NCBI GenBank assembly: GCA_937928045.1
Contig: CALFWO010000003.1
Coordinates: 1 to 64,000 of the forward strand
Direction of reading: 5' to 3'
From: an uncultured Saprospiraceae bacterium
GTDB lineage: Bacteria; Bacteroidota; Bacteroidia; Chitinophagales; Saprospiraceae
Length of the DNA: 64,000 nt
Numbering within the stretch: position 1 is the first letter of the stretch; every line of letters begins with the position of its first letter. A program made the translations under genes and the position numbers. Below the pieces are notes generated by a model. That model saw nothing but the letters and a program-made list of their open reading frames with translations. It made no database searches and was not told the DNA's origin. Shown in pieces: positions 28,598 through 38,403 of the stretch.

Positions 28598-29984
28598 TTT
28601 CTACGGATTTGCAATGATACTTTTGCTTGGAATTGGGTGTGGCGCATCTAAAAAAGCAATTGATCCTCACAAAACTGCGGACGCAGGATTGGGCCCTAAG
28701 TTTGATCAATACAATCCTAAAACCGGACAAATTGAAAAAACTACTGCTGGAGAAGTTCTAGTTGATACGATTGAATGGGATGTTGTAGATCAAGAAACTT
28801 TTCCACCTATCGAGAATCCGGAAATAGTAGAAATACCATCTGGGCCATCGATGAAAAGCCAGTTATTAGAAAGCTATTCTATTTCATTCTTATTACCTTT
28901 TTTATACAATACTTTTGATAATATTAATGGTATTCCCAACGATAAATCTTTACTCGCACTGCAATATTATTATGGTGCTAAAATGGCTTTGGATCGGTTA
29001 AAACTAGAAGGACTGAATATTAATGTTAATGTATTTGACACACAAGCATCAAAAGCCATAACATCTTCCTTTTTAGAAGGAGGAGCAGTTCCGAATAGCA
29101 ATTTGATTATTGGCCCGGCAAAAAAAGAAAATGTAAAGCTAGTAGCAGATTATTGTAAAGAATCAGGCATCACTATGTTTTCTCCATTTAATGCAAGTCC
29201 TAGTATTGCTAAAGATAATCCGTTCTATGTTCAGGTCAGACCGACTTTGGAAAGTCATGGAAAGAAAATCATACAACACGCATTGGCTAGATATCAGCCA
29301 GAGCAAATTGTATTGGTTGTAAGAGACAAAGGAGTAGAGAAAAAAAGACTTAGTATTTTTCAGGATGAATTTCCCAAAAGTAGTAATGATAGCATTGGTA
29401 AGTTCAAGGAATTAATTCTTCCTGGAGATTTGAAGAGCCTCGCAGAATATGACCTAATGCCTGCGATTAAGCAAGATGTTGAAACTGTTTTCATAATGCC
29501 ATCTTGGTCGAATGAAAGCTTTATATATTCCTTCTTAAGACAAATAAGAGTTGTCAAAGGGCAGAACCCAGTGGTGGTTTATGGTATGCCGCAATGGATG
29601 AACTACGAGCGAATCAGCTATGATTATTACGAAGCACTAAATGTTCATGTAAGCTCTGAATTTTTTGTGGATACGGAAAGTGAAAGTGTAAAAGCATTTC
29701 GCAGAAATTTCTTTGAACGCTATGGATTGATTCCAGATAAGAATGCTTTTAAAGGATTTGATGAAATGATGTTTTTAGGTCGAAGACTAAAAAGTAGTGG
29801 TACTTTTTGGCAAGAGAACTCGGGAAAAGAAATGGGCGAAATTTCTGGTACTGAATTCGTCATCAATCCAGTTTTAAAAGCTACCGCACCGCCAATGTCC
29901 GAAGGATATCCAATGGAACGTTATCAAAACAATGCAGTGGATATCCTACAATTTAAAGACTACCGATTTCGAAAGGAGTTGTAA
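28554..29984 (+). CDS. Lipoprotein with type 1 periplasmic-binding fold
   Basis: The PBP1-like core ([58 protein letters not shown]) resembles the LivK/branched-chain amino-acid binding family, which in Bacteroidota often occurs in peptidoglycan-associated lipoproteins with LysM domains; no LysM is seen here. Start choice matters: ATG 28614 leaves only eight residues before the lipobox Cys, while ATG 28554 inside the guaA 3' end gives a charged N region and hydrophobic core [14 protein letters not shown] with Cys29, so 28554 is preferred. Ligand unknown. The next gene (TrmH family) starts nine bases after the stop, suggesting one transcript from guaA onward. Confidence 0.75.
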   Translation: MIFRPNRLQQSSGNNFYGFAMILLLGIGCGASKKAIDPHKTADAGLGPKFDQYNPKTGQIEKTTAGEVLVDTIEWDVVDQETFPPIENPEIVEIPSGPSMKSQLLESYSISFLLPFLYNTFDNINGIPNDKSLLALQYYYGAKMALDRLKLEGLNINVNVFDTQASKAITSSFLEGGAVPNSNLIIGPAKKENVKLVADYCKESGITMFSPFNASPSIAKDNPFYVQVRPTLESHGKKIIQHALARYQPEQIVLVVRDKGVEKKRLSIFQDEFPKSSNDSIGKFKELILPGDLKSLAEYDLMPAIKQDVETVFIMPSWSNESFIYSFLRQIRVVKGQNPVVVYGMPQWMNYERISYDYYEALNVHVSSEFFVDTESESVKAFRRNFFERYGLIPDKNAFKGFDEMMFLGRRLKSSGTFWQENSGKEMGEISGTEFVINPVLKATAPPMSEGYPMERYQNNAVDILQFKDYRFRKEL

Positions 29985-29993
29985 ATTTTTTCA

Positions 29994-30638
29994 ATGTCAT
30001 TTCCTAATCCAGGCCGACATGCAAAGTTCGAAAAGGCAGCGAAGTATCGTCAGCCTGATCTCACTTTGATTCTCGAGAATGTGCATGATACACACAATGT
30101 TGGAGCGGTATTGCGATCCGCAGAGAGCATTGGAATTATTGAAATTTTCGTTTTAAACTCTGACCCTCAACTTCAAAAAAAGAATATGAAGTTGGGTAAA
30201 CGCACTTCATCTGGAGCTCGAAAGTGGGTAGATGTTCATTTGTACAACGATACCGAAAAGTGTTTTTCAGAAGTGAAAAAGAAATATCCCAATATTCTTG
30301 GCGCTTATTTAGGTGGCGAATCAATAAGTTTATTTGATTTAGATTTTACATTGCCTACCGCAATTCTCTTTGGAAATGAACATGATGGAATTTCTCCAGA
30401 AAGTTTGAAGCATTGCACCGGCTTATTTACCATTCCTCAGTTTGGTTTTACGCAGAGTTTAAATATATCGGTAGCTTGCGCAATCACTTTGTATGAAGCT
30501 TGTCGCCAGCGAATTGTCAAAGGATATTATGGCAATCATCCGGATTGGAATGAAGCCAAAGAAGCATCCATGCTAGCCAATTTTATTGAGCGCCAAGAAA
30601 GTGGATATAAAGCCCATTCTGTCAATGCAAAAAATTAA
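29994..30638 (+). CDS. trmH: TrmH/SpoU-family RNA 2'-O-methyltransferase
   Basis: 214 residues with the three SPOUT motifs: NVGAVLRSAES (motif 1, catalytic Arg), AILFGNEHDGIS (motif 2) and IPQFGFTQSLNISVACAI (motif 3, trefoil-knot SAM site). The size, lack of an N-terminal L30e-like extension and the FGFTQSLN segment favour TrmH, which methylates G18 of tRNA, over the rRNA enzymes RlmB or TsnR. It sits nine bases after the lipoprotein gene and overlaps the hydrolase gene by 14 bases. Confidence 0.88.
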   Translation: MSFPNPGRHAKFEKAAKYRQPDLTLILENVHDTHNVGAVLRSAESIGIIEIFVLNSDPQLQKKNMKLGKRTSSGARKWVDVHLYNDTEKCFSEVKKKYPNILGAYLGGESISLFDLDFTLPTAILFGNEHDGISPESLKHCTGLFTIPQFGFTQSLNISVACAITLYEACRQRIVKGYYGNHPDWNEAKEASMLANFIERQESGYKAHSVNAKN

Positions 30639-31602
30639 AAAATATTTTCTCTTAGGGCTTCTAGCCTTTCTGGTTATTCTATTGGCTGTAATCGCCGTGA
30701 GCTGGCACAATGACATCCCTGTTGAAGAATTAAACAAGAAATACCTTACTGAGTATTCTAGATTCATTCAAGTAAAAAATACCAAAGTGCACTATCAACA
30801 AAAGGGTACTGGTCCTGCTTTGGTGCTACTTCATGGAACTGCTTCAAGTTCTCATACTTGGGAAAAGTGGATGGAAATCTTATCCAATGACTTTCAAGTA
30901 ATTGCCCCGGATTTACCAAGTTTTGGTTTAACTGGACCAAGACCTGATGGTCAATACCAAGAATCAGATATGCTTGATTTTATCCATGAATTTGTTGATC
31001 AAATTGGACTGGACAGTTTTTACTTGGGGGGAAATTCTCTTGGCGGACTATATTGTTGGCAGTATGCTGCTAAATATCCTCGTCAAGTAATAAAAATGAT
31101 GTTGAGTAATAGCCTAGGATATCCTTCGGATCAAAAGAAACCACTTGGTTTTAGGTTGGCAGCCAGCCCTGTTGCGCCATTGCTGCAAAAACTCACGCCA
31201 AGATCCATTGTAGACCAAACCTTAAGGAAAAGCTTTGTAGATGAAAGCCTTGTTGATGAAAAAATGGTTGATCGATACTTCGAATTATTGCTTAGAGCTG
31301 GTAACAGAAAAGCTTATGTTTCAAGAATGAAGCAACGGTCCCAACTAGATACAATAGAAATTTCAACCATTCAAACACCAACTTTGATAATGTGGGGCGT
31401 TTTAGATCAAGTCGTTCCGTCGGTACATGCCTTTAAATTCTATAGAGATCTGCCTATTAGCAACATCAGGTTATATCCTGAAATTGGACATTTGCCAATG
31501 GAAGAATTGCCGAAAGCTTCAGCAGAAGATTTAAGGGAATTTTTGCTAAATCCGGTTAAAGAAAAAAAGGATTTACAGTTGATTCCCAGAGACTTATCCT
31601 AA
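30625..31602 (+). CDS. Membrane-anchored alpha/beta hydrolase
   Basis: 325 residues from ATG 30625, inside the end of the TrmH-family gene. The N terminus is a signal anchor (KKYFLLGLLAFLVILLAVIAV), followed by an alpha/beta hydrolase fold: oxyanion segment LLHGTASSSHTW, nucleophile elbow GGNSLGG, acid in MWGVLDQVVP and catalytic His in EIGHLPMEE. The fold is that of esterases and haloalkane-type hydrolases; the substrate cannot be named. It is probably held on the periplasmic face of the inner membrane. It ends 83 bases before smc. Confidence 0.85.
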   Translation: MQKIKKYFLLGLLAFLVILLAVIAVSWHNDIPVEELNKKYLTEYSRFIQVKNTKVHYQQKGTGPALVLLHGTASSSHTWEKWMEILSNDFQVIAPDLPSFGLTGPRPDGQYQESDMLDFIHEFVDQIGLDSFYLGGNSLGGLYCWQYAAKYPRQVIKMMLSNSLGYPSDQKKPLGFRLAASPVAPLLQKLTPRSIVDQTLRKSFVDESLVDEKMVDRYFELLLRAGNRKAYVSRMKQRSQLDTIEISTIQTPTLIMWGVLDQVVPSVHAFKFYRDLPISNIRLYPEIGHLPMEELPKASAEDLREFLLNPVKEKKDLQLIPRDLS

Positions 31603-31671
31603 GATTACGTTTTCTTTGAAATTTGTGGAAAACTTCTACTAATTACTGAATTAGAAACTTAGGGATTTCCC

Positions 31672-31679
31672 TAATTTTG
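31672..31679 (+). promoter_or_regulatory. Candidate -7 box for smc
   Basis: TAATTTTG matches TAnnTTTG and ends 6 bases before the smc ATG at 31686, which would give a leaderless or nearly leaderless transcript. Confidence 0.35.
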
Positions 31680-31685
31680 CTAGCT

Positions 31686-34600
31686 ATGCGATTAAAAAGT
31701 CTAGCGATTAAAGGATTTAAAAGTTTTGCTAACGAGACAATCATCAACTTTCAAGAAGATGTCATCGGGATAGTAGGGCCAAACGGATCTGGAAAATCTA
31801 ATATAGTTGATGCCATTAGATGGGTATTGGGAGAGCAGAAGTCCAAGGAATTGCGTTTGGAAAAAATGTCTAACATTATTTTCAATGGAACGAAGAAAAG
31901 AAAACCAAGTGGTCTGGCATCAGTATCTCTTACTTTTGAGAATACCAAAAACATACTTCCGACTGAATATCAGACAGTTACTATTTCCAGAATTTTATAC
32001 AGATCTGGAGAGAGTGAGTATCGATTAAACAATGTTCCTTGTAGACTCAAGGACATTACCTCACTTTTCTTAGATACCGGAATAGGCTCCAATTCTTATG
32101 CTATCATTGCGCTAGGAATGGTAGACGACTTGCTTCAGGATAAGGACAATTCTCGAAGAAAGATGTTTGAGCAGGCTGCAGGAATTTCCAAATACAAAAG
32201 AAGAAAGCACGAAACCCTCAATAAGCTTAAGAATACTACAGAAGACCTAGATAGAGTTGAAGATTTACTTTTTGAAATAGACGGAAATCTTAAACAGTTA
32301 GAAAAGCAAGCGAAGAGAACCAAGCGATACTACGAACTCAAAGAAAAATATAAAGAGCATTCTGTTTCCTTGGCCTCTATCAAGCTATCTTCCTACAAAG
32401 GAGATCATCAAGAACTGGAAGTAAAATTAAGAACAGAAGAGGACGCACTGCTGAAACTAGATACAGAATTACGTCAATTGGAAGCTTCGTTGGAATCTGA
32501 GAAAAAGCAAAATCTAGACAAAGAGAAAATGCTAAGTGACTCGCAGAAAGCGGTGAATGAATCGGACGCTGCTTTGCGGGATATGGAGTCTGACAAAAGA
32601 GTGTTTAAACAGAAGTTCGAATTTTTAGAGCAAGATAAAGGGAAGTTAGGAGCTGAAATCGAAAGTGCCAACGAGCGCATTGGAGAATTGAAAGTCCAAG
32701 TAGAAAATTATGAAACGTCATTAGACCAAGAAAAAATAATAGAAGCAGAAAACGAGCAGAAGTTTATTGCCTCCAAAGAAGCTTTAGATAAGGTTCGAAG
32801 CCAACATGGAAACTTACAATCTGAGTTGGAAGCTCATGTTCAAAATCAACAATCCATAGATAAAGAGGTTTTTGAGTTAGAAAAAAATAAGGCGATTAGC
32901 CTAAATCAAATTGAAAACCACGTTGCAGAAACTAACTTGGTACTAGAACAGGTTACTCAAAAGAGATCTGAAATTTCAGATTTTGATAAAGTTATTGAAC
33001 AGCAGGAATCGGAGAAACTTGAAGTAACCGAAAGATTAGAGGCATTGGAGCAAGCAGAAACAAAGCGGCAGGCTTCTATCATGGCCAATGAAACCAAGTT
33101 GGAGTCGATAAGGAAAGAATTAAGCGACATCAACCGATCGCTGGATGCAAAGCGCAATGAATACAAGTTGACCAAAAGTATGGTTGAAAACTTGGAAGGA
33201 TTTCCAGAGTCTATTAAGTTCTTGAGTAAGAATAAATCTTGGTCTCAAAATGCTACTTTGCTTTCAGACATCATCTATTGTGATCCTGATTATCGGGTAG
33301 CTATAGAAGCTTACTTAGAGCCTTACTTGAACTATTATGTGGCAGATACGCTGAAGGATGCTTTTGCCGGTGTTAACCTTTTAGGGAAATCTCAAAAAGG
33401 AAAAGCGAATTTCTTTGTCTTAGAATCGATTCCTGACTCAAACTCGAGCCCAACTTTGATTGGAGGAACTATCCGAGCGTTGGATAAAGTGAAAATCGAT
33501 CAGAAATACAAAAACCTTTTTCATCACTTACTCGGCAATGTTTTCATAACTGAACAAGAGCATGTCGACAGCACTTTGATTGGAGGGGACTCAATCTTAT
33601 TATCGAATACAGGAAGATTTGTTCAACGCAAGTTTAGCTTGAGCGGAGGTTCAGTAGGATTGTTTGAAGGGAAAAAAATTGGACGTAAGAAAAATTTAGA
33701 AGTACTTGAAGTCGCAATAAATAAATTAGAAGCGGAGGAGAAAAGATTGAATATTGACTTTCAAAAAGTCAAGGAACAATTGTTTGAGTTAAAAAAGAAT
33801 ATTTCAAACGAAGAAATCAAAAAAGAAAGAAGCATTCTTAATCGCATTGAACAAGAATTGGTAACATTTAAGACGCGGAAAGAGAATATTGATCAATTTA
33901 TTAGAGATGCCGATTCAAGAAAATTAAAAGCTGAGGTGGCCATTAATCATCTCCAGCAAATTGTAGCTGAAGTTGAAGTGGCTTGGAAGACCAAAAAAGA
34001 AGAAGAAGTTGCGTTAAGGGAAAATGTTAAAGACAAAGATGAAGCTTTCAGAAAAGTTGCCGATGAATTGAGTCTTGCTTCAAATGCATATAATCAAAAC
34101 AACATTGAGTTCATACGTCAGCAAAACAAAGTTCAAGGACTTGAAAAGGAATTGGAGTATCGTGAGACTCAATTAGCCGAATTCAGAAACAAGATCACTG
34201 CTAACAATGAGGCGATCAGTAAGTCGATTGTCGAATCTGATGAAATGCAGTCTGCTATCAAAGAATTGGAGGCGCAACTTTTAGAGGGATATGAGAAAAG
34301 AAAAGCGCTTGAAGGCTCGTTGACGGCAGCCGAACAAAATTATTTTCAGGCGCGAGGAGGAATTTCTGAGCTAGAAGATAACGTGAAAACGAAAACTAGA
34401 GCTCGAACAAAACTTGTTGAAGTTATTCAAAGTTTAAAGGATCGATTCAATCAAATGAAATTAGAATTGACTTCTATTTCGGAAAGATTGAGGATTGAAT
34501 TTAATATTGACATTAATGAAGTATTAAAGCAAGAGAAGGAAGAAGATGAAAATATCGATTTAGAAGAATTAGAATCGAAAGTGACTAAACTTAAAAAACG

Positions 34601-35240
34601 ACTGGATAATTATGGAGAAATAAATCCAATGGCAGTTGAGGCTTACGATGAGATGAAAATTCGATTTGATAGCATTACTGCTCAAAGAAACGATATTCTT
34701 GAAGCTAAAGGCTTACTACTTGAAACAATCAAAGAAATTGAAGATTCGGCTACAAGTCAGTTCTTGGAAGCTTTCGAAAAGGCTCGAGGATACTTCATCG
34801 AAGTATTTAGAACTTTATTTACCGAGGATGATCATTGTGATTTAATTTTAGAAGATCCTGAAAATCCATTAGACAGTAAGATTAAGATTATAGCCAAACC
34901 TAAAGGAAAACGTCCTTTGACAATTAATCAACTTTCTGGGGGAGAAAAGACGTTGACGGCCACTGCATTATTGTTTGCCTTGTACTTATTGAAGCCTGCA
35001 CCTTTCTGTGTATTTGATGAAGTCGATGCGCCACTTGATGATGCCAATATCGAAAAGTTCAATAAAATTGTTCGGAAATTCTCTCAAGAGTCGCAGTTTA
35101 TCATTGTTACCCACAATAAAGCCACTATGGCGGCAGTAGATACTATCTACGGAGTATTTATGCAGGACATGGGGGTTTCAGATGTTGCAGCAGTTGATTT
35201 CAGAGAATTGGAAAACACTGCTACATTAGTAACCGCTTAG
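31686..35240 (+). CDS. smc: Chromosome segregation ATPase SMC
   Basis: SMC dimers with ScpA/ScpB organise and segregate the chromosome. The ATG at 31686 gives MRLKSLAIKGFKSF, the standard start (an in-frame TTG at 31677 adds three residues). The N-terminal ATPase half has GPNGSGKSNIVDAIRWVLGE; a long coiled coil (about 165-500) leads to the hinge (about 510-640, with GGTIRALDKV), a second coiled coil returns (about 670-1010), and the C-terminal half carries LSGGEKTLTATAL and the Walker B FCVFDEVDAPLDDAN. Length 1184 is typical. No scp genes are in this window. Confidence 0.97.
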   Translation: MRLKSLAIKGFKSFANETIINFQEDVIGIVGPNGSGKSNIVDAIRWVLGEQKSKELRLEKMSNIIFNGTKKRKPSGLASVSLTFENTKNILPTEYQTVTISRILYRSGESEYRLNNVPCRLKDITSLFLDTGIGSNSYAIIALGMVDDLLQDKDNSRRKMFEQAAGISKYKRRKHETLNKLKNTTEDLDRVEDLLFEIDGNLKQLEKQAKRTKRYYELKEKYKEHSVSLASIKLSSYKGDHQELEVKLRTEEDALLKLDTELRQLEASLESEKKQNLDKEKMLSDSQKAVNESDAALRDMESDKRVFKQKFEFLEQDKGKLGAEIESANERIGELKVQVENYETSLDQEKIIEAENEQKFIASKEALDKVRSQHGNLQSELEAHVQNQQSIDKEVFELEKNKAISLNQIENHVAETNLVLEQVTQKRSEISDFDKVIEQQESEKLEVTERLEALEQAETKRQASIMANETKLESIRKELSDINRSLDAKRNEYKLTKSMVENLEGFPESIKFLSKNKSWSQNATLLSDIIYCDPDYRVAIEAYLEPYLNYYVADTLKDAFAGVNLLGKSQKGKANFFVLESIPDSNSSPTLIGGTIRALDKVKIDQKYKNLFHHLLGNVFITEQEHVDSTLIGGDSILLSNTGRFVQRKFSLSGGSVGLFEGKKIGRKKNLEVLEVAINKLEAEEKRLNIDFQKVKEQLFELKKNISNEEIKKERSILNRIEQELVTFKTRKENIDQFIRDADSRKLKAEVAINHLQQIVAEVEVAWKTKKEEEVALRENVKDKDEAFRKVADELSLASNAYNQNNIEFIRQQNKVQGLEKELEYRETQLAEFRNKITANNEAISKSIVESDEMQSAIKELEAQLLEGYEKRKALEGSLTAAEQNYFQARGGISELEDNVKTKTRARTKLVEVIQSLKDRFNQMKLELTSISERLRIEFNIDINEVLKQEKEEDENIDLEELESKVTKLKKRLDNYGEINPMAVEAYDEMKIRFDSITAQRNDILEAKGLLLETIKEIEDSATSQFLEAFEKARGYFIEVFRTLFTEDDHCDLILEDPENPLDSKIKIIAKPKGKRPLTINQLSGGEKTLTATALLFALYLLKPAPFCVFDEVDAPLDDANIEKFNKIVRKFSQESQFIIVTHNKATMAAVDTIYGVFMQDMGVSDVAAVDFRELENTATLVTA

Positions 35241-35295
35241 AAGAGCCAAAAGATATTTGATAGAACATTCGATGAATAATCTAACAGATATCTTA

Positions 35296-35649
35296 TTAAG
35301 ACTTTGATCTTACCATTGGTCGAGCTAGTTTTAAGGGCTGAGTGGAGTAGTACCTCCTTTTTATTTCATACATTTTCTTGGTCTTTCTTGAAGGTTGAAT
35401 TCCTTTGAAAGCAAAAAGATAGGAAATCACTTTTTCGAGAATAAAATTGATTTGTTGTATTGATCCATTCCGGGTTATTGTTATAATTAACTTTCCAGCA
35501 GAAAGGGTTAGCTGATGAAGAATCATTTCACTTTTTTTCTGTTTCCTTAGAAAATTTTCAATGAAAAATAATTGAGTGTTGGTAAGGCTAATGTAATTAT
35601 CTGTGATTTCGCATTGAATAGATTCTTTGCAAGGCATTGTTTTTTTCAT
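35296..35649 (-). CDS. Hypothetical small protein
   Basis: 117 residues, Lys-rich, without signal peptide or membrane segment. Segments such as ISLTNTQLFFIENFLRKQ and KLIITITRNGSIQQINFILEKVISYLFAF suggest alternating helices and strands, but no family is recognised. The ATG start is at 35649. The spacing to smc and to the dehydrogenase gene leaves room for a real gene, yet the AT-rich surroundings mean it could be a chance frame. Confidence 0.4.
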   Translation of the reverse strand: MKKTMPCKESIQCEITDNYISLTNTQLFFIENFLRKQKKSEMILHQLTLSAGKLIITITRNGSIQQINFILEKVISYLFAFKGIQPSRKTKKMYEIKRRYYSTQPLKLARPMVRSKS

Positions 35650-35790
35650 TTTATTACATAGACGTAGAAAAAAGGAATCTTCAACATTTAAATGCTGTAG
35701 TTGAATTATTCTACTTTGTAATGTGCTGAAAATGAGAAGATAGGAGTATAGTATTTTTTTAAAATAAATTGATTTTACAAAATATCACAT

Positions 35791-36747
35791 TTAATTTACG
35801 GGATTTGTAACCTTCTTATTGTCAAAAAAAGCGGTTAAATTTTGTATCACCAATTCCCCCATGGCAAGTCTAGTTTTTAAGCTAGCGGAGCCTAAATGTG
35901 GCAGAATGACAGTGTTGTCAAGAACTCTTAATGCTTCTGGTATGAAAGGTTCATTTTCAAAGACATCGAGACCTGCTCCTGCTATTTTGCCTTTTTCTAA
36001 ACATTGAATTAAAGCTGATTCATCAATAACTGCGCCTCTGGCGGTATTGATTATAAATGCCGTCGATTTCATCAAGCTAAGCCTTTCGGCATTGATCATT
36101 TGATGGGTGTCTTTGTTGTATGCCACATGCAGTGATACGAAGTCTACAGTTTGTAGTAGTTCATCTAAAGGCAAGTAGTGCAACCCCGTTTTTTCCTCTT
36201 CATCCTTGGAAAGCCTTGTACGATTCCAATAGCTAATTTTCATGTTAAATCCTACCGCTCTTCGGGCCATGGCTTTGCCAATACGCCCCAAACCTACAAT
36301 GCCAATGTGTGCACCAAAGATATCCGTACCGAGTAATTGAGTCGGTTCCCAGCCGCGCCATTGCCCGGAACGCGCTAAACGGCTTCCTTTGGTTATTTTG
36401 CGGGCAGTTGCCATCAATAAAGCAAAGGCAGTATCGGCGGATGTTTCTGTTAATACGCCAGGAGTATTGGTTACAACAACGCCGTTTTTTGAAGCAGCTT
36501 GAATATCAATATTATTATAGCCAACAGCATAGTTCGCAATTATTTTAACAGTAGGATTTTCTACAAAAAACTGTGCATCAATTCGGTCAGATAATAAAGT
36601 TACGATGCCTTTATATTTATGAATTCCTGCTGATTTTATTCCTTCAGATATAGTAGAAAATTCGTTGAAAGTACAATCAAAATTTTGATTTAATTTCTCC
36701 AAAGTTTTTTTAGGAAGTGGGGTAGCAACAAATATTTTATTTTTCAT
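35791..36747 (-). CDS. D-2-hydroxyacid dehydrogenase (glyoxylate/hydroxypyruvate reductase type)
   Basis: 318 residues of the D-isomer-specific 2-hydroxyacid dehydrogenase family. The NAD(P)-binding motif is GLGRIG (152-157); the catalytic triad is Arg237 (INTARGAVID), Glu266 (DVFENEP) and His284 (LPHLGSA). Residues after the dinucleotide motif (SYWNRTR) contain Arg at positions that favour NADPH, as in GRHPR-type glyoxylate reductases. The ATG follows the stop of the upstream helical-protein gene without a gap (TAA then ATG), so the two are coupled. Confidence 0.9.
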   Translation of the reverse strand: MKNKIFVATPLPKKTLEKLNQNFDCTFNEFSTISEGIKSAGIHKYKGIVTLLSDRIDAQFFVENPTVKIIANYAVGYNNIDIQAASKNGVVVTNTPGVLTETSADTAFALLMATARKITKGSRLARSGQWRGWEPTQLLGTDIFGAHIGIVGLGRIGKAMARRAVGFNMKISYWNRTRLSKDEEEKTGLHYLPLDELLQTVDFVSLHVAYNKDTHQMINAERLSLMKSTAFIINTARGAVIDESALIQCLEKGKIAGAGLDVFENEPFIPEALRVLDNTVILPHLGSASLKTRLAMGELVIQNLTAFFDNKKVTNPVN

Positions 36748-38169
36748 TTACTTTTCAAGTTCTGCAATTTTTTCTTCAATCCAAGTACGATTCACAGCAA
36801 TTCCTTTCATTTCAGAAAGCGTTGTTTTTATTTTATTAATTTTCTTTTTATCACCTGGTATGATTTGTATCAATTGACTCATGATTTTAATTAAATTTTT
36901 GTAGTTGGATCGGCGGCCAGAATCTAATTCTTTGTGACGAGTAATGTAGGTACGAAGTGACCGAAGTAGAGAGTCCAAAGCATCATATTCATTAAGTTCA
37001 AAGTAGGTTTGAATAAGTGTAACTTTAGTTTTGAGGTTATCAAATAAATCCCTGAATTCATAGTCCCTTATAACTTCGATTACTTTATGGAATTCTTTTT
37101 TATAAAAATAAATTAAGCCAAGCTGAAATCTAAGTTGGTTTTCTTTAATTTTTTTGGGTAAGAATTCTCCATATTCTATTGCAAATTTTTCTGCCCAATC
37201 TGATTCACCTTGCCTTAATGCCGTGACTGTAATATTTCGATATTTAACTCTAGTCATTTTATTGTTTTCAAGGATAAGGTCTAGAGCAATTAAAGATTTA
37301 TAAATACTAAATAATTTTTGTAGAAATTCTTGCTGACCGTTATTAATTTTTCCAATGCAAAAGTTTATTAGTGAAGTGTAAATTGAATTAACTTCGGCCT
37401 TGTCAATTTTGTTACCCTCTTTCGTAAGTAAGTTCTCTAATTCACTATAAAAATTGATGTCCTCATTATTAGATACTTGAGTTAGATAAACAAGTCTGTA
37501 AATTTGTCCAATTGGAGAAAGTAGTTCTGGAGATTCATTAACCAATGATAATATTTCATTGATCAAAGTAATATTGGTTTCTCTTTTTACCAATTTAGTA
37601 CGGCTATTAAGATCCGTGGCAAATTTGAACTTTTCGGAAAAATAATACTGGTCTAAATTATTTAGGATAGTAGGTAAATTGCTAGTTTCTGTTCGATTTC
37701 CTCGATGTTCAATTAGATATCTTTCTTTTTCAAGTTGAATTTTGAAAAGTAAAAAGTCAGGGGAGTATTTGTGTTTTTTTTGTTTTGGATCTTCAATATT
37801 CTTAATTAATCCATTGAGTAGAGGTTTGATGTTTTTTTTTCGTACCGCTCTTATGGAATGTAAGTCAAACGCGAATTTATCAGATTGAAAGTCTTCATTT
37901 GCAATAAACCTGACAATCAGCTTTGTTAAATCTGATTGATATTTTCGAAATCTGACTTCATTAAAAGGCCCTTTAGCCTTTATTATGCCCCAAATTTTAG
38001 AATTATCTTCTACAGCTGCATTGTTTAGTTCAAGCCTTGAATAATAATCAAACAAAGAAAGAATTTGAGTATTTGTGTTGAAATAGGGAGAGTTTAAAAA
38101 TTTTCGAAGCTTGCGAAGTTCTTTGTATTCAAATATTTCTAATACTTGAATGAGTTTTGTTTTTTTCAT
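36748..38169 (-). CDS. Helical repeat-like protein of unknown function
   Basis: 473 residues, soluble, no signal peptide, rich in Lys, Leu, Ile and Glu. The N terminus (IFEYKELRKLRKFLNSPYFNTN) and many amphipathic helix pairs (ALDSLLRSLRTYITRHKELD) suggest a TPR-like or HEAT-like scaffold. I recall similar long helical proteins in Saprospiraceae annotated only as hypothetical, but no characterised relative. It is the first gene of a two-gene minus-strand unit with the 2-hydroxyacid dehydrogenase, whose start directly follows its stop. Confidence 0.65.
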   Translation of the reverse strand: MKKTKLIQVLEIFEYKELRKLRKFLNSPYFNTNTQILSLFDYYSRLELNNAAVEDNSKIWGIIKAKGPFNEVRFRKYQSDLTKLIVRFIANEDFQSDKFAFDLHSIRAVRKKNIKPLLNGLIKNIEDPKQKKHKYSPDFLLFKIQLEKERYLIEHRGNRTETSNLPTILNNLDQYYFSEKFKFATDLNSRTKLVKRETNITLINEILSLVNESPELLSPIGQIYRLVYLTQVSNNEDINFYSELENLLTKEGNKIDKAEVNSIYTSLINFCIGKINNGQQEFLQKLFSIYKSLIALDLILENNKMTRVKYRNITVTALRQGESDWAEKFAIEYGEFLPKKIKENQLRFQLGLIYFYKKEFHKVIEVIRDYEFRDLFDNLKTKVTLIQTYFELNEYDALDSLLRSLRTYITRHKELDSGRRSNYKNLIKIMSQLIQIIPGDKKKINKIKTTLSEMKGIAVNRTWIEEKIAELEK

Positions 38170-38403
38170 AGGAAATAATTCACTATTTTTAACCGATAGC
38201 TCTAGAATGAAACTTTTAAAAATTCACAAATTGTTGGGTTGTATAATCTTAACTCATTAATTTAGAGAAGTTTACAATCGTTTATTTTTAGGGTTCGTAG
38301 TGATTGGTCTTCACAATGTATGAATTTTGTACCGTTTTCAAGTATGAAAATGACACAAATTTATATGAGTAAGGATTTAATCCCTCCATACAATACTACG
38401 AGA

